Positions 45,040-54,359 of a stretch of DNA of 64,000 nucleotides are shown here, in pieces. A program made the translations under genes and the position numbers. Position 1 is the first letter of the stretch; the number at the start of each line of letters is the position of its first letter. This stretch comes from Labrys okinawensis (lineage in GTDB: Bacteria; Pseudomonadota; Alphaproteobacteria; Rhizobiales; Labraceae): NCBI RefSeq assembly GCF_002982075.1, contig NZ_PUEJ01000005.1, positions 62,001 to 126,000 on the forward strand, written 5' to 3'. The notes beneath the pieces are model-generated. The model made no database searches and had not been told where the DNA came from. It worked only from the letters and a program-made list of their open reading frames with translations.

Positions 45040-47262
45040 TCAGGCGGCTTGGCGCGCCGAGCCCATCAAGGTCGGCAGGAACGATTCGTGGCGCTCGCTC
45101 AGCGCCGAAACCAGGATGGGCCGGCCTTCGGGCAGGATCAAGGCATCGCCGCCGGTTGTGCCCAGCGTGGTGACGGGCACGCCGGCCTCAGCTGCGGCCT
45201 TGGCGAAGGCCTCGGCCTTTTCGGCGGCAACGGCGACGACGTAGCGGGCCTGGTCCTCGCCATACCAGAAGGCATGCGGCTCGCTGCCCTGCGGCGCCTT
45301 CGACAGGTCGGCGCCGATGCCGCGCCCCAACGCCATTTCGGCGACGGCCACGGCAAGGCCGCCATCCGAAATGTCATGGCAGGTCTTGAGGTTTCCGGCA
45401 CGGATCTGGCTGCGGATGAAGTCGCCATGGCGCTTTTCGACGGCCAGGTCGACCGGCGGCGGGGCGCCTTCTTCGCGCTTGAGGATCTCGGCAAGCCAGA
45501 TGGACTGGCCGAGCCAGGTGCCGGGTCCGCCGACCAGCATGACGGTCTCGCCCTCGGCCTTGAAGGCGATCGAGGCCGTCACCGCGACGTCGTCGACAAG
45601 GCCGACCCCGCCGATTGTCGGGGTCGGCAGGATGCCACGGCCATTGGTTTCGTTGTAGAGCGAGACATTGCCCGAGACGATGGGGAAATCGAGGGCACGG
45701 CAGGCCTGTCCGATGCCGTCGAGGCAGCCAACGAACTGGCCCATGATGTCGGGACGCTCGGGATTGCCGAAATTGAGATTATCGGTCACGGCGAGCGGCA
45801 GGCCGCCCACGGCGGATATGTTGCGCCAGGCCTCTGCAACGGCCTGCTTGCCGCCCTCGACCGGATCGGCCTCGCAATAGCGCGGCGTCACGTCCGAGGT
45901 CATCGCCAGTCCCTTGGGGCCGTCGAGCACGCGCACGACTGCAGCGTCGCCGCCGGGCGTCTGGATCGAATTGCCGAGGATCAGCGTGTCATATTGCTCA
46001 TAGACCCAGCGCTTGGAAGCCAGCTCCGGCGAGCCGATCAGGTTGAGCAGCACCTCGCCCGTCGACAGGTTCGTCTTGAGCGACGCGGGCTCGAGCACGG
46101 GCAGCTTGGGCGAGGGGACATGGGGGCGGTCATAGAGAGGCGCTTCGTCGCCGAGTTCCTTGATCGGCAGATCCGCCTTCAGGTCGCCATTGTGGAAGAT
46201 GCGGAAGCGAAGATCGTCCGTGGTCTTGCCGACCACGGCGAAGTCGAGGCCCCATTTGCGGAAGATCGCCTCGGCCTCGGCCTCCTTGCCGGGCTTGAGC
46301 ACCATGAGCATGCGCTCCTGGCTTTCCGACAGCATCATCTCATAGGCGGTCATGCCGCTCTCGCGCACCGGCACCTTGTCGAGATGGAGCTCGATGCCGA
46401 GATCGCCCTTGGCGCCCATCTCAACGGCGGAACAGGTGAGGCCGGCCGCGCCCATGTCCTGGATGGCGATGATGGCGTCGGTCGCCATCAGTTCCAGGCA
46501 GGCTTCCAGCAGCAGCTTTTCGGCAAAGGGATCGCCGACCTGCACGGTTGGGCGCTTTTCCTCGGAGTTGTCGTCGAATTCGGCCGAAGCCATGGTCGCG
46601 CCATGGATGCCGTCGCGGCCGGTCTTGGATCCCAAATAGACGATGGGATTTCCGACGCCGGTCGCCTTGGCGTAGAAGATCTTATCCTGCTCGGCGAGGC
46701 CGAGGGCAAAGGCGTTGACCAGGATGTTGCCGTCATAGCGGGTATGGAAGCGCACCTGGCCGCCGACCGTGGGCACGCCGAAGGAATTGCCGTAGCCGCC
46801 GACGCCGGCGACCACGCCGGAGACGAGGTGCTGGGTCTTGGGATGGTCGGGCGCACCAAAGGAGAGCGCGTTCATGCAGGCGATCGGGCGGGCGCCCATG
46901 GTGAAGACGTCGCGCAGGATGCCGCCCACGCCCGTGGTCGCGCCCTGATAGGGTTCGATATAGGACGGGTGGTTGTGGCTCTCCATCTTGAACACGGCGG
47001 CAAGGCCGTCGCCGATGTCGATGACGCCGGCATTCTCGCCCGGGCCCTGGATCACGCATTTGCCGGTGACCGGCAGCTTCTTCAGATGGAGGCGCGAGGA
47101 CTTGTAGGAGCAATGCTCGTTCCACATCGCCGAGAAGATGCCGAGCTCGGTGAAGGTCGGCTCGCGTCCGATCAGATCCAGGATCCGCTGATACTCATCC
47201 GGCTTCAGCCCGTGCTGGGCGATGAGTTCGGCTGTGATGGCGGGTTCCGAGTGCACGGACAT
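45040..47262 (-). CDS. purL: Phosphoribosylformylglycinamidine synthase subunit PurL
   Basis: ATP-dependent ligase subunit of the fourth step of purine synthesis; works with PurQ (51179-51874) and PurS (54056-54295), both in this window. The 740-residue small form has [17 protein letters not shown], the PxxGVGG-type [14 protein letters not shown] and ATP-site residues of the AIRS fold. AGGAG precedes ATG 47262. It begins a run with bolA and grxD. Confidence 0.97.
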   Translation of the reverse strand: MSVHSEPAITAELIAQHGLKPDEYQRILDLIGREPTFTELGIFSAMWNEHCSYKSSRLHLKKLPVTGKCVIQGPGENAGVIDIGDGLAAVFKMESHNHPSYIEPYQGATTGVGGILRDVFTMGARPIACMNALSFGAPDHPKTQHLVSGVVAGVGGYGNSFGVPTVGGQVRFHTRYDGNILVNAFALGLAEQDKIFYAKATGVGNPIVYLGSKTGRDGIHGATMASAEFDDNSEEKRPTVQVGDPFAEKLLLEACLELMATDAIIAIQDMGAAGLTCSAVEMGAKGDLGIELHLDKVPVRESGMTAYEMMLSESQERMLMVLKPGKEAEAEAIFRKWGLDFAVVGKTTDDLRFRIFHNGDLKADLPIKELGDEAPLYDRPHVPSPKLPVLEPASLKTNLSTGEVLLNLIGSPELASKRWVYEQYDTLILGNSIQTPGGDAAVVRVLDGPKGLAMTSDVTPRYCEADPVEGGKQAVAEAWRNISAVGGLPLAVTDNLNFGNPERPDIMGQFVGCLDGIGQACRALDFPIVSGNVSLYNETNGRGILPTPTIGGVGLVDDVAVTASIAFKAEGETVMLVGGPGTWLGQSIWLAEILKREEGAPPPVDLAVEKRHGDFIRSQIRAGNLKTCHDISDGGLAVAVAEMALGRGIGADLSKAPQGSEPHAFWYGEDQARYVVAVAAEKAEAFAKAAAEAGVPVTTLGTTGGDALILPEGRPILVSALSERHESFLPTLMGSARQAA

Positions 47263-47436
47263 GCCGGGTCAGTCTCCTGTCAAGGCAATTTGCATGGTGT
47301 TCACGGCAGGCGATAGGGGTATCCGAGCCGAATGTAAACCATTGATCGCATGCAGGCGCCGCGATCCGCATTGACACCGCAACTTTGTTGGCCTTCCTGT
47401 GGGCGGACACTCGTTTCCAGTCTCGGAGTATCGGCG

Positions 47437-47673
47437 ATGCGGACGTTTTTCGTGGAGATCAAATGCCAGCTCGGCCGCACCTATGAGGTCGCCAGCGCCC
47501 TGGCCGAGGCCGAAATCGCCTCGGAGATCTATTCGATCGCCGGCGACTTCGACGTGCTCGCCAAATTCTACGTCAATGACGATGTCGATATCGGTCATTT
47601 CGTCGGCGAGAAGGTGCAGTCCATCCCCGGTATCGCCAATACGCGCACGGTCCTGACCTATCGCGCCTTCTGA
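47437..47673 (+). CDS. Stand-alone Lrp/AsnC ligand-binding (RAM) domain protein
   Basis: A 78-residue protein that consists only of the effector-binding domain of Lrp-type regulators (YEVASALAEAEIASEIYSIAG and VQSIPGIANTRTVLTY). No DNA-binding helix-turn-helix is present. Such proteins form rings and bind amino acids, possibly modulating full-length Lrp proteins. GGAG eight bases before ATG 47437 fixes the start. It diverges from purL. Confidence 0.88.
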   Translation: MRTFFVEIKCQLGRTYEVASALAEAEIASEIYSIAGDFDVLAKFYVNDDVDIGHFVGEKVQSIPGIANTRTVLTYRAF

Positions 47674-47760
47674 GGGCCGGCGGGACGTGCGAGGCCGCAA
47701 ATGCAAATGGCGGCGCATAGGCCAATGCAGTTCACTTAAGCGTTTCGGGGTGCTCGACCT

Positions 47761-47851
47761 TTGTCATTGCCGGGCTTGACCCGGCAATCCAGCTCCCCGA
47801 GGGTTCATCCGTGCGGCTTCTGGGTAGCCGGGTCAAGCCCGGCTATGACAA
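47761..47851. repeat. Paired-palindrome element, GTCAT-GCCGGG type
   Basis: Two 31-base arms (47761-47791 and 47821-47851) are inverted copies at 28 of 31 positions and begin or end TTGTCAT/ATGACAA. Each contains GCCGGGCTTGACCCGGC or its complement, itself a hairpin. A 29-base spacer lies between. This type is widespread between genes in Hyphomicrobiales. It lies between the 3' ends of the RAM protein and lipoprotein genes. Confidence 0.9.
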
Positions 47852-47930
47852 ATTCGGAGCGGTTCCTGCTTAAGTGAACCGTATTAGCCCATGGGCCGCC
47901 ATTTTCTTCAATCGGATGAATGTAGCGCGT

Positions 47931-48395
47931 TCAGCTCTGGCCCATCGCCTCCGGCAGGGTCGCCCATTGCGTGACGCGATTGCCGTCGGCGCAACGCTCG
48001 GCCGCCTTGGTGCCGGAGATCACGTCGCCCGTATGGGAGCCATTGGTGACGATCAGGAAAACCTGCTGGCCGCTGCCGGAATCGGCGCTGACGCAGGCGG
48101 CATATTGGTCGGGATGGACTTTCGCTGCGGCCGGCGTGCGCCAGCCGTTAGAGATGCGGGCATCCGTGATGGTGCCGGGGACGAGTTGGGTCAGCTTGTG
48201 GGCAAGGGTTGCCCGGCCGGCCTGCGGCACGGGAAACTGCTGGGTGCCGTCCGCCGTGACGACCGGCTGCTGGTTGGAAACGTCCGGCCGGCTGGCTTCG
48301 CCGGAGCGCGGACCGCAAGCCGCCACCAGCAGTGAAAGGGCAACGGCTCCGGACAAGCCCCAAGCGAGACGCTGACGGGAAGAATGATGGTTCAT
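47931..48395 (-). CDS. Putative lipoprotein
   Basis: A 154-residue protein with a lipoprotein signal: a charged start, hydrophobic core and lipobox LVAAC with Cys27. The mature part has a Gln/Pro/Thr-rich linker, then a small domain with two Cys (YAACVSADSGSG; AAERCADGN). GGAG before ATG 48395 supports the start. Function unknown. Confidence 0.75.
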   Translation of the reverse strand: MNHHSSRQRLAWGLSGAVALSLLVAACGPRSGEASRPDVSNQQPVVTADGTQQFPVPQAGRATLAHKLTQLVPGTITDARISNGWRTPAAAKVHPDQYAACVSADSGSGQQVFLIVTNGSHTGDVISGTKAAERCADGNRVTQWATLPEAMGQS

Positions 48396-48856
48396 ATGCC
48401 TGCTCCAGTGCACCGAAATTAGAATCGCACCACCCCGGCGGGCTGGCAACCCGCTGTGTGCCTGCACACGACCTGATATGAATCACCGGCGCAGGATGTG
48501 CCATAACGCACATGCGATAGCAGATTCATGCAGAACTTCTGCGACTACGTTAACGAAGCGGCAGAACGCGAGAGAAATGCCTGCGCGCGGTTGGCATGGC
48601 TGAACCGCGGTGGAAGCATGCGGGCAGCCCGAATGACCAAGCTGTCGACGCGGTGACGCCGGACAATGGCCCCATTCACTGAATATACAGCGGCAATCCC
48701 AAGGGCGGAACCCCGCTGGTCCGGACGGCAGGCCTGATCTGCCGCCGCCGGCGTTGGTAATCACAAGGCATGGATGGCGATCTGCGCCGGACGCTTGCGT
48801 CCGCTGCCCGTGCGCTGCCGGCCGGTGGCTGTCCTTTCCAACCAAAGGAGAATTCG
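48396..48856. other. Non-coding gap between lipoprotein gene and small gene
   Basis: No gene or strong structure is evident in this 461-base divergent gap. The base composition is like that of its surroundings. Promoters for both flanking genes are expected but not recognisable with confidence. Confidence 0.4.
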
Positions 48857-49099
48857 ATGAGCAAGGTCAGAATAGTGGACGGCAATGGCGTCTGGCATTT
48901 CGTCAGCAGGGGTTGCGCCCTCGATATCGGCGTGAATCCGGGCGATGGCTATCACGTCTATCACCGTGACGACCGGCGCTGTTTGCCGGTGGCGCACAAG
49001 ATCAAGCACCTGTTGGGCAAGCAGGTGGTCGTCGCGCCGCGTACCGAGGGGCAGATCAGCGAAGAGGAATTGCTCGAAGCCCTGGAGGCGGCCGCCTGA
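48857..49099 (+). CDS. Small hypothetical protein
   Basis: An 80-residue soluble protein with many His, Arg and Val in the first part (VSRGCALDIGVNPGDGYHVY) and an acidic helical C-terminus (SEEELLEALEAAA). AAAGGAG before ATG 48857 is a strong ribosome site. No family recognised. The gap after it (49100-49343) is empty of clear signals. Confidence 0.65.
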   Translation: MSKVRIVDGNGVWHFVSRGCALDIGVNPGDGYHVYHRDDRRCLPVAHKIKHLLGKQVVVAPRTEGQISEEELLEALEAAA

Positions 49100-49343
49100 G
49101 GGGGCTGTTTCATGCAATGGTCACGCTTGAGGCAGACTATGGCCAGATTTCACGAGAAGAATGCGCCTCGGCAAAGCTCCTGACGCCGGGATGTGGGCGC
49201 CGGGCTGACAATGAGGCAGCCTGAGCGTTGGCCACGTTTCGAACCGCCTGCGGGGCGGGAGGCGATCAATGCCGACGGTGAGCAGGGCAGCCGTGACGTC
49301 ACCCCGTCGACAGACAAGCCACTCAACCCGAAAGGACGACGCC

Positions 49344-49634
49344 ATGAAGCTGACATCGGTGCGAATCGAACGCGCTCTGACCCAGATGGATGGCCGGGTC
49401 ATTCCCGAATCCAATCCGATCGTGCAGGAACTCATCTCCATCTTCGGGGACCATACGTTCTTCGTTTCCAATGCGGGCCTCAGCACCGTGGAGCCCGTGG
49501 AGGCTAATGATGCCGAGCTCGACAAGGTTCGTATCGTCAGGTTGGCCAGATGGGCGGATGAGAGCAAGGCCAGCCTGGTGCCGCACCCGCCGATCAACAC
49601 CGAAACGATGGTCACTCTCAGCGCAGCAGCCTGA
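49344..49634 (+). CDS. Small hypothetical protein
   Basis: A 96-residue soluble protein with no Cys and no signal peptide; it reads as a compact alpha/beta domain (IVQELISIFGDHTFFVSNAG). AAAGGA eight bases before ATG 49344 supports the start. Same strand and similar size as the small gene at 48857. Function unknown. Confidence 0.65.
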   Translation: MKLTSVRIERALTQMDGRVIPESNPIVQELISIFGDHTFFVSNAGLSTVEPVEANDAELDKVRIVRLARWADESKASLVPHPPINTETMVTLSAAA

Positions 49635-49665
49635 GTCGTTCCCGGAGCTCCGAGATACTCCGGAG

Positions 49666-49695
49666 GATCATGGCGGCGTATGGGCCGCCATGATC
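49666..49695. repeat. Hairpin after small hypothetical gene
   Basis: GATCATGGCGG pairs perfectly with CCGCCATGATC, 31 bases past the stop at 49634. A second, smaller dyad (CAATCCC, CAAAT, GGGATTG) follows at about 49708-49727. There is no T-run. Likely a transcript end or a REP-like unit. Confidence 0.55.
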
Positions 49696-49759
49696 ACCAA
49701 CTCCCGCAATCCCCAAATCGGGATTGTCCTGGGCTGACCTCTCAAAAAGGGAGGCCAAG

Positions 49760-50028
49760 ATGATCGCGCCATTCCCATCGCATACCCAGGGCCACGGTTC
49801 GATCCGGGCCAACGCTGCGGGGCCCCGAGACCCGCAACCGGATCGGCCGTCCCCGGAAAGGCCTGACCCGTTCGACCCGGCTTCGCCGACCGAGATCCCC
49901 AAGCCGATACCCCAGCCGATCTGCCGCAGCTGCCGCCCGACGAGGTTCCGGTGCCGCAGGAGCCCCCGGACGTGCCGTTTCCTCGCGAAGTGGCGCCTTC
50001 TACCGATCGCCGATCTGGCGACCGATGA
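49760..50028 (+). pseudogene. Frameshifted Pro-rich small protein gene
   Basis: ATG 49760, with GGGAGG upstream, opens a Pro/Asp-rich frame (GPRDPQPDRPSPERPDPFDP). Near 49895-49906 the matching composition moves to the -1 frame (DLPQLPPDEVPVPQEPPDVP) and ends at TGA 50026-50028. The second frame is closed upstream by a TGA at 49864, so neither frame alone gives the full Pro-rich protein. Loss of one C in the run TCCCC near 49897 would explain it. Recent frameshift, sequencing error or programmed slip cannot be told apart. The bases 50029-50164 show nothing. Confidence 0.5.
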
Positions 50029-50164
50029 CATGACTCGCGCCCGAGGGTGTGACTTGTAGCCCGGGATCCCTTCCCAGGGCTTCGGCCTAGCCAGGAATGA
50101 CGGCATCGTCGAGGCTCTCCCTGCCGCTGACTGATGGCGAACTGCGCGATTCGACGTGCGGCTT

Positions 50165-51148
50165 CTATCCGCCCAGATATTCGATTTCCGCCCGCAACGC
50201 GTCTTGGTCGAGCCCCTGGCCGAGCAGGACGGCGGCGAGAAGCCGCGCCTTGTGGCCGCTGAGGTCCCCGGCGAAGATGGCCCCGGCGCGATGCAGATCG
50301 GTGGCTCCGCCATTGCCATAGACAGGCAGTACCCGCCCGCGCGGGCAGCGCGAGCAGATGATCACCGGAATGCCGCGCTTGATGACCTCCGCCACGGCCT
50401 TGGTCACCGATGGCGGCGTGTTGCCGCGCCCGAATCCTTCGAGCACGATGGCCTTGCTGCCGTGATCGGCGGCATAATGGAGATAGCCGCCGTCCATGCC
50501 CATGGCGAGGCGGATCAGCGTGACATTGGGCTCGATGGCGCTGGGGGCGTAGGCGCGCCGCAGCGCCGGGCGGCGATGCAGGCAGATGGCGCCCGCGTCG
50601 ATTTCGCCGAGCTTGCCGTGCTCCCACGACATGAAGGTATCGGTGCGCGAGGTATGCGTCTTGCTCACGTCGCGAGCGGCGTGGAATTCCTGTTCGAAAC
50701 AGATCATCGCGCCCAGCCCGCGGGCGGCGGGGGCCGCGGCGAGGCGGATGGAATCGGCAATGTTGCGCGGGCCGTCGGCATCCGGCTCATCGGCCGCACG
50801 CTGGGCCCCGGTGAAGACCACCGGCTTGTCCGAAGCGAGCAGGAGGTCGGCGAGATAGGCGCTCTCCTCCATGGTGTCGGTGCCGTGGGTGACGACGACG
50901 CCCTCGCAATCCTCCCGCGCGAGAAGTTCGTTGATGCGGGTGGCCAAGGCAAACGCCGTGGGAAGATCGATGGCGAAGCTGTTGAGGTTGCAGAACTCTT
51001 CGACCTCGATTTCGATCCCGGGAAGAGGATCGTGCAGCATGGCGCGCAGCGCCTGTCCGTCGAGACCGGCAACCACGTCGCCGGTGCTTTCGTCACGCCG
51101 GGAGGCGATCGTGCCGCCCGTCGTAATCAGATGAACCTTGCGCGTCAT
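50165..51148 (-). CDS. L-asparaginase (type I/II fold)
   Basis: Hydrolyses asparagine to aspartate and ammonia. The 327-residue protein has the two catalytic threonine motifs, HLITTGGTIAS and VVVTHGTDTMEE, with the Lys of KPVVFTGAQR. No signal peptide is present, so it is cytoplasmic. It lies after purQ on the same strand, 30 bases apart, which suggests co-transcription. Confidence 0.93.
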   Translation of the reverse strand: MTRKVHLITTGGTIASRRDESTGDVVAGLDGQALRAMLHDPLPGIEIEVEEFCNLNSFAIDLPTAFALATRINELLAREDCEGVVVTHGTDTMEESAYLADLLLASDKPVVFTGAQRAADEPDADGPRNIADSIRLAAAPAARGLGAMICFEQEFHAARDVSKTHTSRTDTFMSWEHGKLGEIDAGAICLHRRPALRRAYAPSAIEPNVTLIRLAMGMDGGYLHYAADHGSKAIVLEGFGRGNTPPSVTKAVAEVIKRGIPVIICSRCPRGRVLPVYGNGGATDLHRAGAIFAGDLSGHKARLLAAVLLGQGLDQDALRAEIEYLGG

Positions 51149-51178
51149 TGGCCTTCAATCTTGCATCGCCGTCGACGA

Positions 51179-51874
51179 TCAGGCCGAAGCCATGGCGTTG
51201 ACGACACTGGTAAACAGGCCACGGCCGTCCGTGCCGCCGGCCAGGGGATCGATCAGGTTTTCGGGATGCGGCATCATGCCCAGAACGCGTCGGTTGGCCG
51301 AATAGATGCCGGCGATATTGTTGAGCGAGCCGTTCGGATTGGTGGCGGCGCTGACCTTCCCCGCAGCGTCACAATAACGGAAAGCCACCAGGCCGTCGCC
51401 TTCGAGTTGCGTCAGGGTTTCGGGGCTGCAGAAATAATTGCCCTCCCCATGGGCCACGCAGACGTCGATGGCCTGCCCCTGGCGATAGCTGCTGGTATAG
51501 GCGGTATCGGTGCGCTCCACCCTGAGATGGACCCGCTTGCAGATGAATTTGAGATCGGCATTGCGCATCAGGACGCCGGGCAGCAGGCCGCCATCCGTGA
51601 TGATCTGGAAGCCGTTGCAGATGCCGAGCACGAGGCCGCCCCGTTCGGCATGACGGCGGATGGCATCCATGATGGCGGCCCGGGCGGCGATGGCGCCGCA
51701 ACGCAGATAGTCGCCATAGGAAAAGCCGCCCGGCAGCACGACCAGATCGGTTCCTGCCGGCAGGTCGGTGTCGGCGTGCCAGATCATCTCGACATGCGCG
51801 CCGGCCTGCTTGAGGGCCTTGGCCACGTCTCCTTCACGGTTGGAGCCGGGAAAAATGACGACAGCTGCTTTCAT
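51179..51874 (-). CDS. purQ: Phosphoribosylformylglycinamidine synthase subunit PurQ
   Basis: Glutaminase subunit that feeds ammonia to PurL. The 231 residues carry the class I amidotransferase triad: nucleophile Cys in VLGICNGFQI and the His/Glu pair in MMPHPENLID; PGGFSYGDYLRCG is typical of PurQ. The frame is open to 51937, but ATG 51874 matches the family. PurS lies 2.2 kb upstream and PurL 4 kb downstream on the same strand. Confidence 0.96.
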   Translation of the reverse strand: MKAAVVIFPGSNREGDVAKALKQAGAHVEMIWHADTDLPAGTDLVVLPGGFSYGDYLRCGAIAARAAIMDAIRRHAERGGLVLGICNGFQIITDGGLLPGVLMRNADLKFICKRVHLRVERTDTAYTSSYRQGQAIDVCVAHGEGNYFCSPETLTQLEGDGLVAFRYCDAAGKVSAATNPNGSLNNIAGIYSANRRVLGMMPHPENLIDPLAGGTDGRGLFTSVVNAMASA

Positions 51875-52010
51875 CGGATCCTGCTTATCGGTTGCGGCAG
51901 AGGAGGCTGGAGGCTTGGGCGTCCAGCCTCCCTCCATGCGTGCGCATATGGTTCCAGAGGGGGGGCTGGGTCAAGTGAAGAGTGGGCGCCAGGCTCCGAA
52001 ACCGAGGCAA

Positions 52011-52961
52011 TTACCGTGAATGCGCCGGCCTGCCGGTGGCTTCGGTGCCCATCGCCGGAGGCGCCACTTGGCGTTCGGCAAACTCGGCCAGGACCCAGTC
52101 TTTCAGCACGGCCACAGCCGGCCGGTTTTCCGCGCCTTCGGGATAGACGAAACTGAACTTCAGACCCTCCATGACCGGGCCGAAGGGCTGCACCAGCGCG
52201 CCGGAGGCAAGCTCGGCGGCGACCAGGGACAGGCTGAGCAAGGCGACGCCCTGGCCAGCGATGGCGGCCTGGATGGCGCTGCTTTCATCGTTGAAGCTGA
52301 TGCCGCTGTCCGGATCGAGGTGCTCGATGCCGGCGCGCCGGGCCCAGGAGCGCCAATTCGGCACGTCCACCCGCGAGGCGATCGGACCCCAGTCGAAATG
52401 CAGCAGCGTCGCGCCGAGAAGGTCGGCCGGCTCACGCAGGCCCAGGCGATGGCTGCAGACAGGCGCGAATCTGTCCGTCAGCAGGGGCAGGGCGGTCATG
52501 CCGGCATAATGCCCGAGCCCGTAGCGGATGGCGGCATCGGCGTCGCCGGCATTGAGGTCCACCGTGTCGTCGGAGGCATGCAGGCGTAGATCCCAGCCCG
52601 GATGCAGGCTGCGCAGCGTGCCGACGCGCGGCACCAGCAGCTTTGCCGTGAAGGCGACGGTCGCCGACAGGGTCGCGATGCACCGCCGCGGGCGTTTCCT
52701 GACGGTTTCCACAGCCTCGGCCATGCTGTCCAGGGCGGCGCGCAGGGCAGGGTAGAGGCTGCGGCCCTCGACGGTCAGCAGGACCTTGCGCGTCTGGCGT
52801 TCGAACAGGGGAACGTCGAGATAGGCTTCGAGCTGGCGGATCTGGTGGCTGACGGCGGTGGCGGTGACGCCGAGTTCGGCAGCCGCCTTCTTGAAACTCT
52901 CCTGCCGCGCTGCGGCCTCGAAGGTGCGCAGGGAGGCGAGGGGCGGCAGGCGGCGCATCAT
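52011..52961 (-). CDS. LysR-type regulator, GcvA-like
   Basis: A 316-residue regulator with the helix-turn-helix SFKKAAAELGVTATAVSHQIRQLE characteristic of the GcvA group and an effector domain (DADAAIRYGLGHYAGM). ATG 52961 or 52958. It diverges from a small multidrug-resistance-type transporter, its probable target, and sits between purS and purQ without any obvious link to purines. Palindromes of LysR-box form lie in the 206-base gap. Confidence 0.92.
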   Translation of the reverse strand: MMRRLPPLASLRTFEAAARQESFKKAAAELGVTATAVSHQIRQLEAYLDVPLFERQTRKVLLTVEGRSLYPALRAALDSMAEAVETVRKRPRRCIATLSATVAFTAKLLVPRVGTLRSLHPGWDLRLHASDDTVDLNAGDADAAIRYGLGHYAGMTALPLLTDRFAPVCSHRLGLREPADLLGATLLHFDWGPIASRVDVPNWRSWARRAGIEHLDPDSGISFNDESSAIQAAIAGQGVALLSLSLVAAELASGALVQPFGPVMEGLKFSFVYPEGAENRPAVAVLKDWVLAEFAERQVAPPAMGTEATGRPAHSR

Positions 52962-53035
52962 CGCCCCCCATCCGGCTTGGCTTCATCCCGAGATCGTACC
53001 GTCATCTCCATGCGCATCATCACGTGAGCGATATC

Positions 53036-53057
53036 TTCATGCATGAAAGGAATTCAT
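53036..53057. promoter_or_regulatory. Candidate LysR operator (two overlapping dyads)
   Basis: TTCATGCATGAA (53036-53047) is an exact palindrome and overlaps ATGAAAGGAATTCAT (53043-53057), which fits T-N11-A. Both lie between the divergent GcvA-like regulator and the SMR gene. Confidence 0.5.
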
Positions 53058-53167
53058 CCATCGCGTGAGAACTTCGAATTTGTTGGTTTGGAAGTCAATC
53101 ACTTAATACGGCGGGGAAGGCTCATGACTCCCATGAGATGAATTGGATTTTGCAAAGGAAAGCCATT

Positions 53168-53485
53168 ATGGCTTGGCTCTATCTGGCCGCAGCGGCGGTC
53201 TTCGAAGTGATTTTTGCCTTGAGCATGAAATATGCGGAGGGGTTCACCCGGCCGCTGCCGACGGCGATAACCGTCATCGCCGTGATCGGCGGTGTAGGTC
53301 TGCTGACCCTGGCTCTCAAGAGCCTGCCGGTCAGCGTCGCCTATCCGATCTGGACGGCGGTCGGGACGCTCGGAACCGTGGTCTTCGGTTACATCTTCCT
53401 GCGCGAGCCGCTCACGGCCATGAAGATCCTCAGCGCCGTCGCCATCGTCGCCGGTGTCGCCGGCCTCAAGGCCTCGACGGTATAA
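53168..53485 (+). CDS. Small multidrug resistance (SMR) family transporter
   Basis: A 105-residue inner-membrane protein with four spans and the essential Glu13 in AAVFEVIFALSMKYAEGF. The stretch KSLPVSVAYPIWTAVGTLGT is shared by EmrE-type quaternary-ammonium exporters and Gdx/SugE guanidinium exporters, so the substrate is open. No guanidine riboswitch was seen upstream. Regulation by the divergent LysR protein is likely. Confidence 0.9.
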   Translation: MAWLYLAAAAVFEVIFALSMKYAEGFTRPLPTAITVIAVIGGVGLLTLALKSLPVSVAYPIWTAVGTLGTVVFGYIFLREPLTAMKILSAVAIVAGVAGLKASTV

Positions 53486-53519
53486 CCTCGCCATGGCGGC
53501 GTTGATTGCGCCGCCAATC

Positions 53520-54056
53520 TCAGTCCGTCGGCTCGATCTTGTCGACAAGGCGATCGAACAACTTGAGGCCGGGCGGCGTCAGCTGGTCGGCCTTCATCCT
53601 TATTTCCAGCGTGCCGTTGTCGAAGCGCAGCAAGGCGATGGCGGCGGCCGTCTTTGCCAAGGCCCGGTCTTCGATGTCGTAAAGGCCGCGATAGCCCGTC
53701 ATGCCGCCCGACACGATCGGTTCGACCGGCCCGCGGGGACGTATGCGCGAGCCGGGGGTAAGGCTCTGGATCCGCAGGTCGATCATGGCGCCGGTCGCAG
53801 CGCCCGGGCCAAAGGCGCCGAAACCCGGGCTTGGCAGGCCGCGCTCGTCAGACAGGAAGGTCGCGACCGCATGGGGCGGACACGTCGGGGCGGCACAGCG
53901 CAGGGCGAGCAGGGCCGGCGGCGCGGAAGCCTCCCTGACCCAGACGGTCTCGTCATAGCGCAGGCTGAAACCGCCGGTCTCGACAAGCTCTTCCGCGAGG
54001 CAGGCGCTGCCGGCTCCAACCAGGCACAGGACGGCTGCAAGCAGCCGGACCGGCAT
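53520..54056 (-). CDS. Secreted hypothetical protein coupled to purS
   Basis: A 178-residue protein with a signal peptide (MPVRLLAAVLCLVGAGSACL, cleavage near LAEEL). The mature domain has two close Cys (LALRCAAPTCPPH), probably a disulfide, and no known motif. Its ATG shares one base with the purS stop (TGATG), so it should be translated with purS although one product is secreted and the other is a cytoplasmic purine enzyme subunit. Function unknown. Confidence 0.75.
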   Translation of the reverse strand: MPVRLLAAVLCLVGAGSACLAEELVETGGFSLRYDETVWVREASAPPALLALRCAAPTCPPHAVATFLSDERGLPSPGFGAFGPGAATGAMIDLRIQSLTPGSRIRPRGPVEPIVSGGMTGYRGLYDIEDRALAKTAAAIALLRFDNGTLEIRMKADQLTPPGLKLFDRLVDKIEPTD

Positions 54057-54295
54057 CAGGCGATATCGATGCTGTAGTTTTCGATCACCGTATTGGCGAG
54101 AAGCTTTTCGCATGCGGCCTTCAGCGTTTCGCGGGCGGTCTCGGCATCGGCCTGGCCGAGCTCGATGTCGAACACCTTGCCCTGGCGCACGCCATCGACA
54201 TTCTTGATGCCGAGCGAGGCAAGAGCGCCCTCGATTGCCTTGCCCTGGGGGTCGAGGACGCCATTCTTGAGCGTAACGATCACACGGGCCTTCAT
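54056..54295 (-). CDS. purS: Phosphoribosylformylglycinamidine synthase subunit PurS
   Basis: A 79-residue dimeric scaffold that joins PurL and PurQ. Family signs are MKARVIVTLKNGVLDPQGKA and the conserved VDGVRQGKVFDIEL. It is translationally coupled to the secreted hypothetical protein downstream (TGATG). Confidence 0.95.
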   Translation of the reverse strand: MKARVIVTLKNGVLDPQGKAIEGALASLGIKNVDGVRQGKVFDIELGQADAETARETLKAACEKLLANTVIENYSIDIA

Positions 54296-54359
54296 TCGAC
54301 ACCTGCCTTCCAGCGAGAAAAAATCTTCGGCTTGCGCTTAAAGCAGTCCGAGCGATGGT

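Noticed and set aside
44986..47316. 776-codon plus-strand open frame opposite purL
   Set aside because: Antisense of purL and bolA with shadow-type composition.
49780..49815. GGTTCGATCC resembling a tRNA T-arm
   Set aside because: Flanking bases do not form the T stem, and no acceptor or anticodon arms are present; it lies in the Pro-rich coding region.
52962..53167. Guanidine riboswitch before the SMR gene
   Set aside because: No pair of hairpins with the ACGG/ACGR loops of guanidine-II and no ykkC pattern; only LysR-type dyads are visible.
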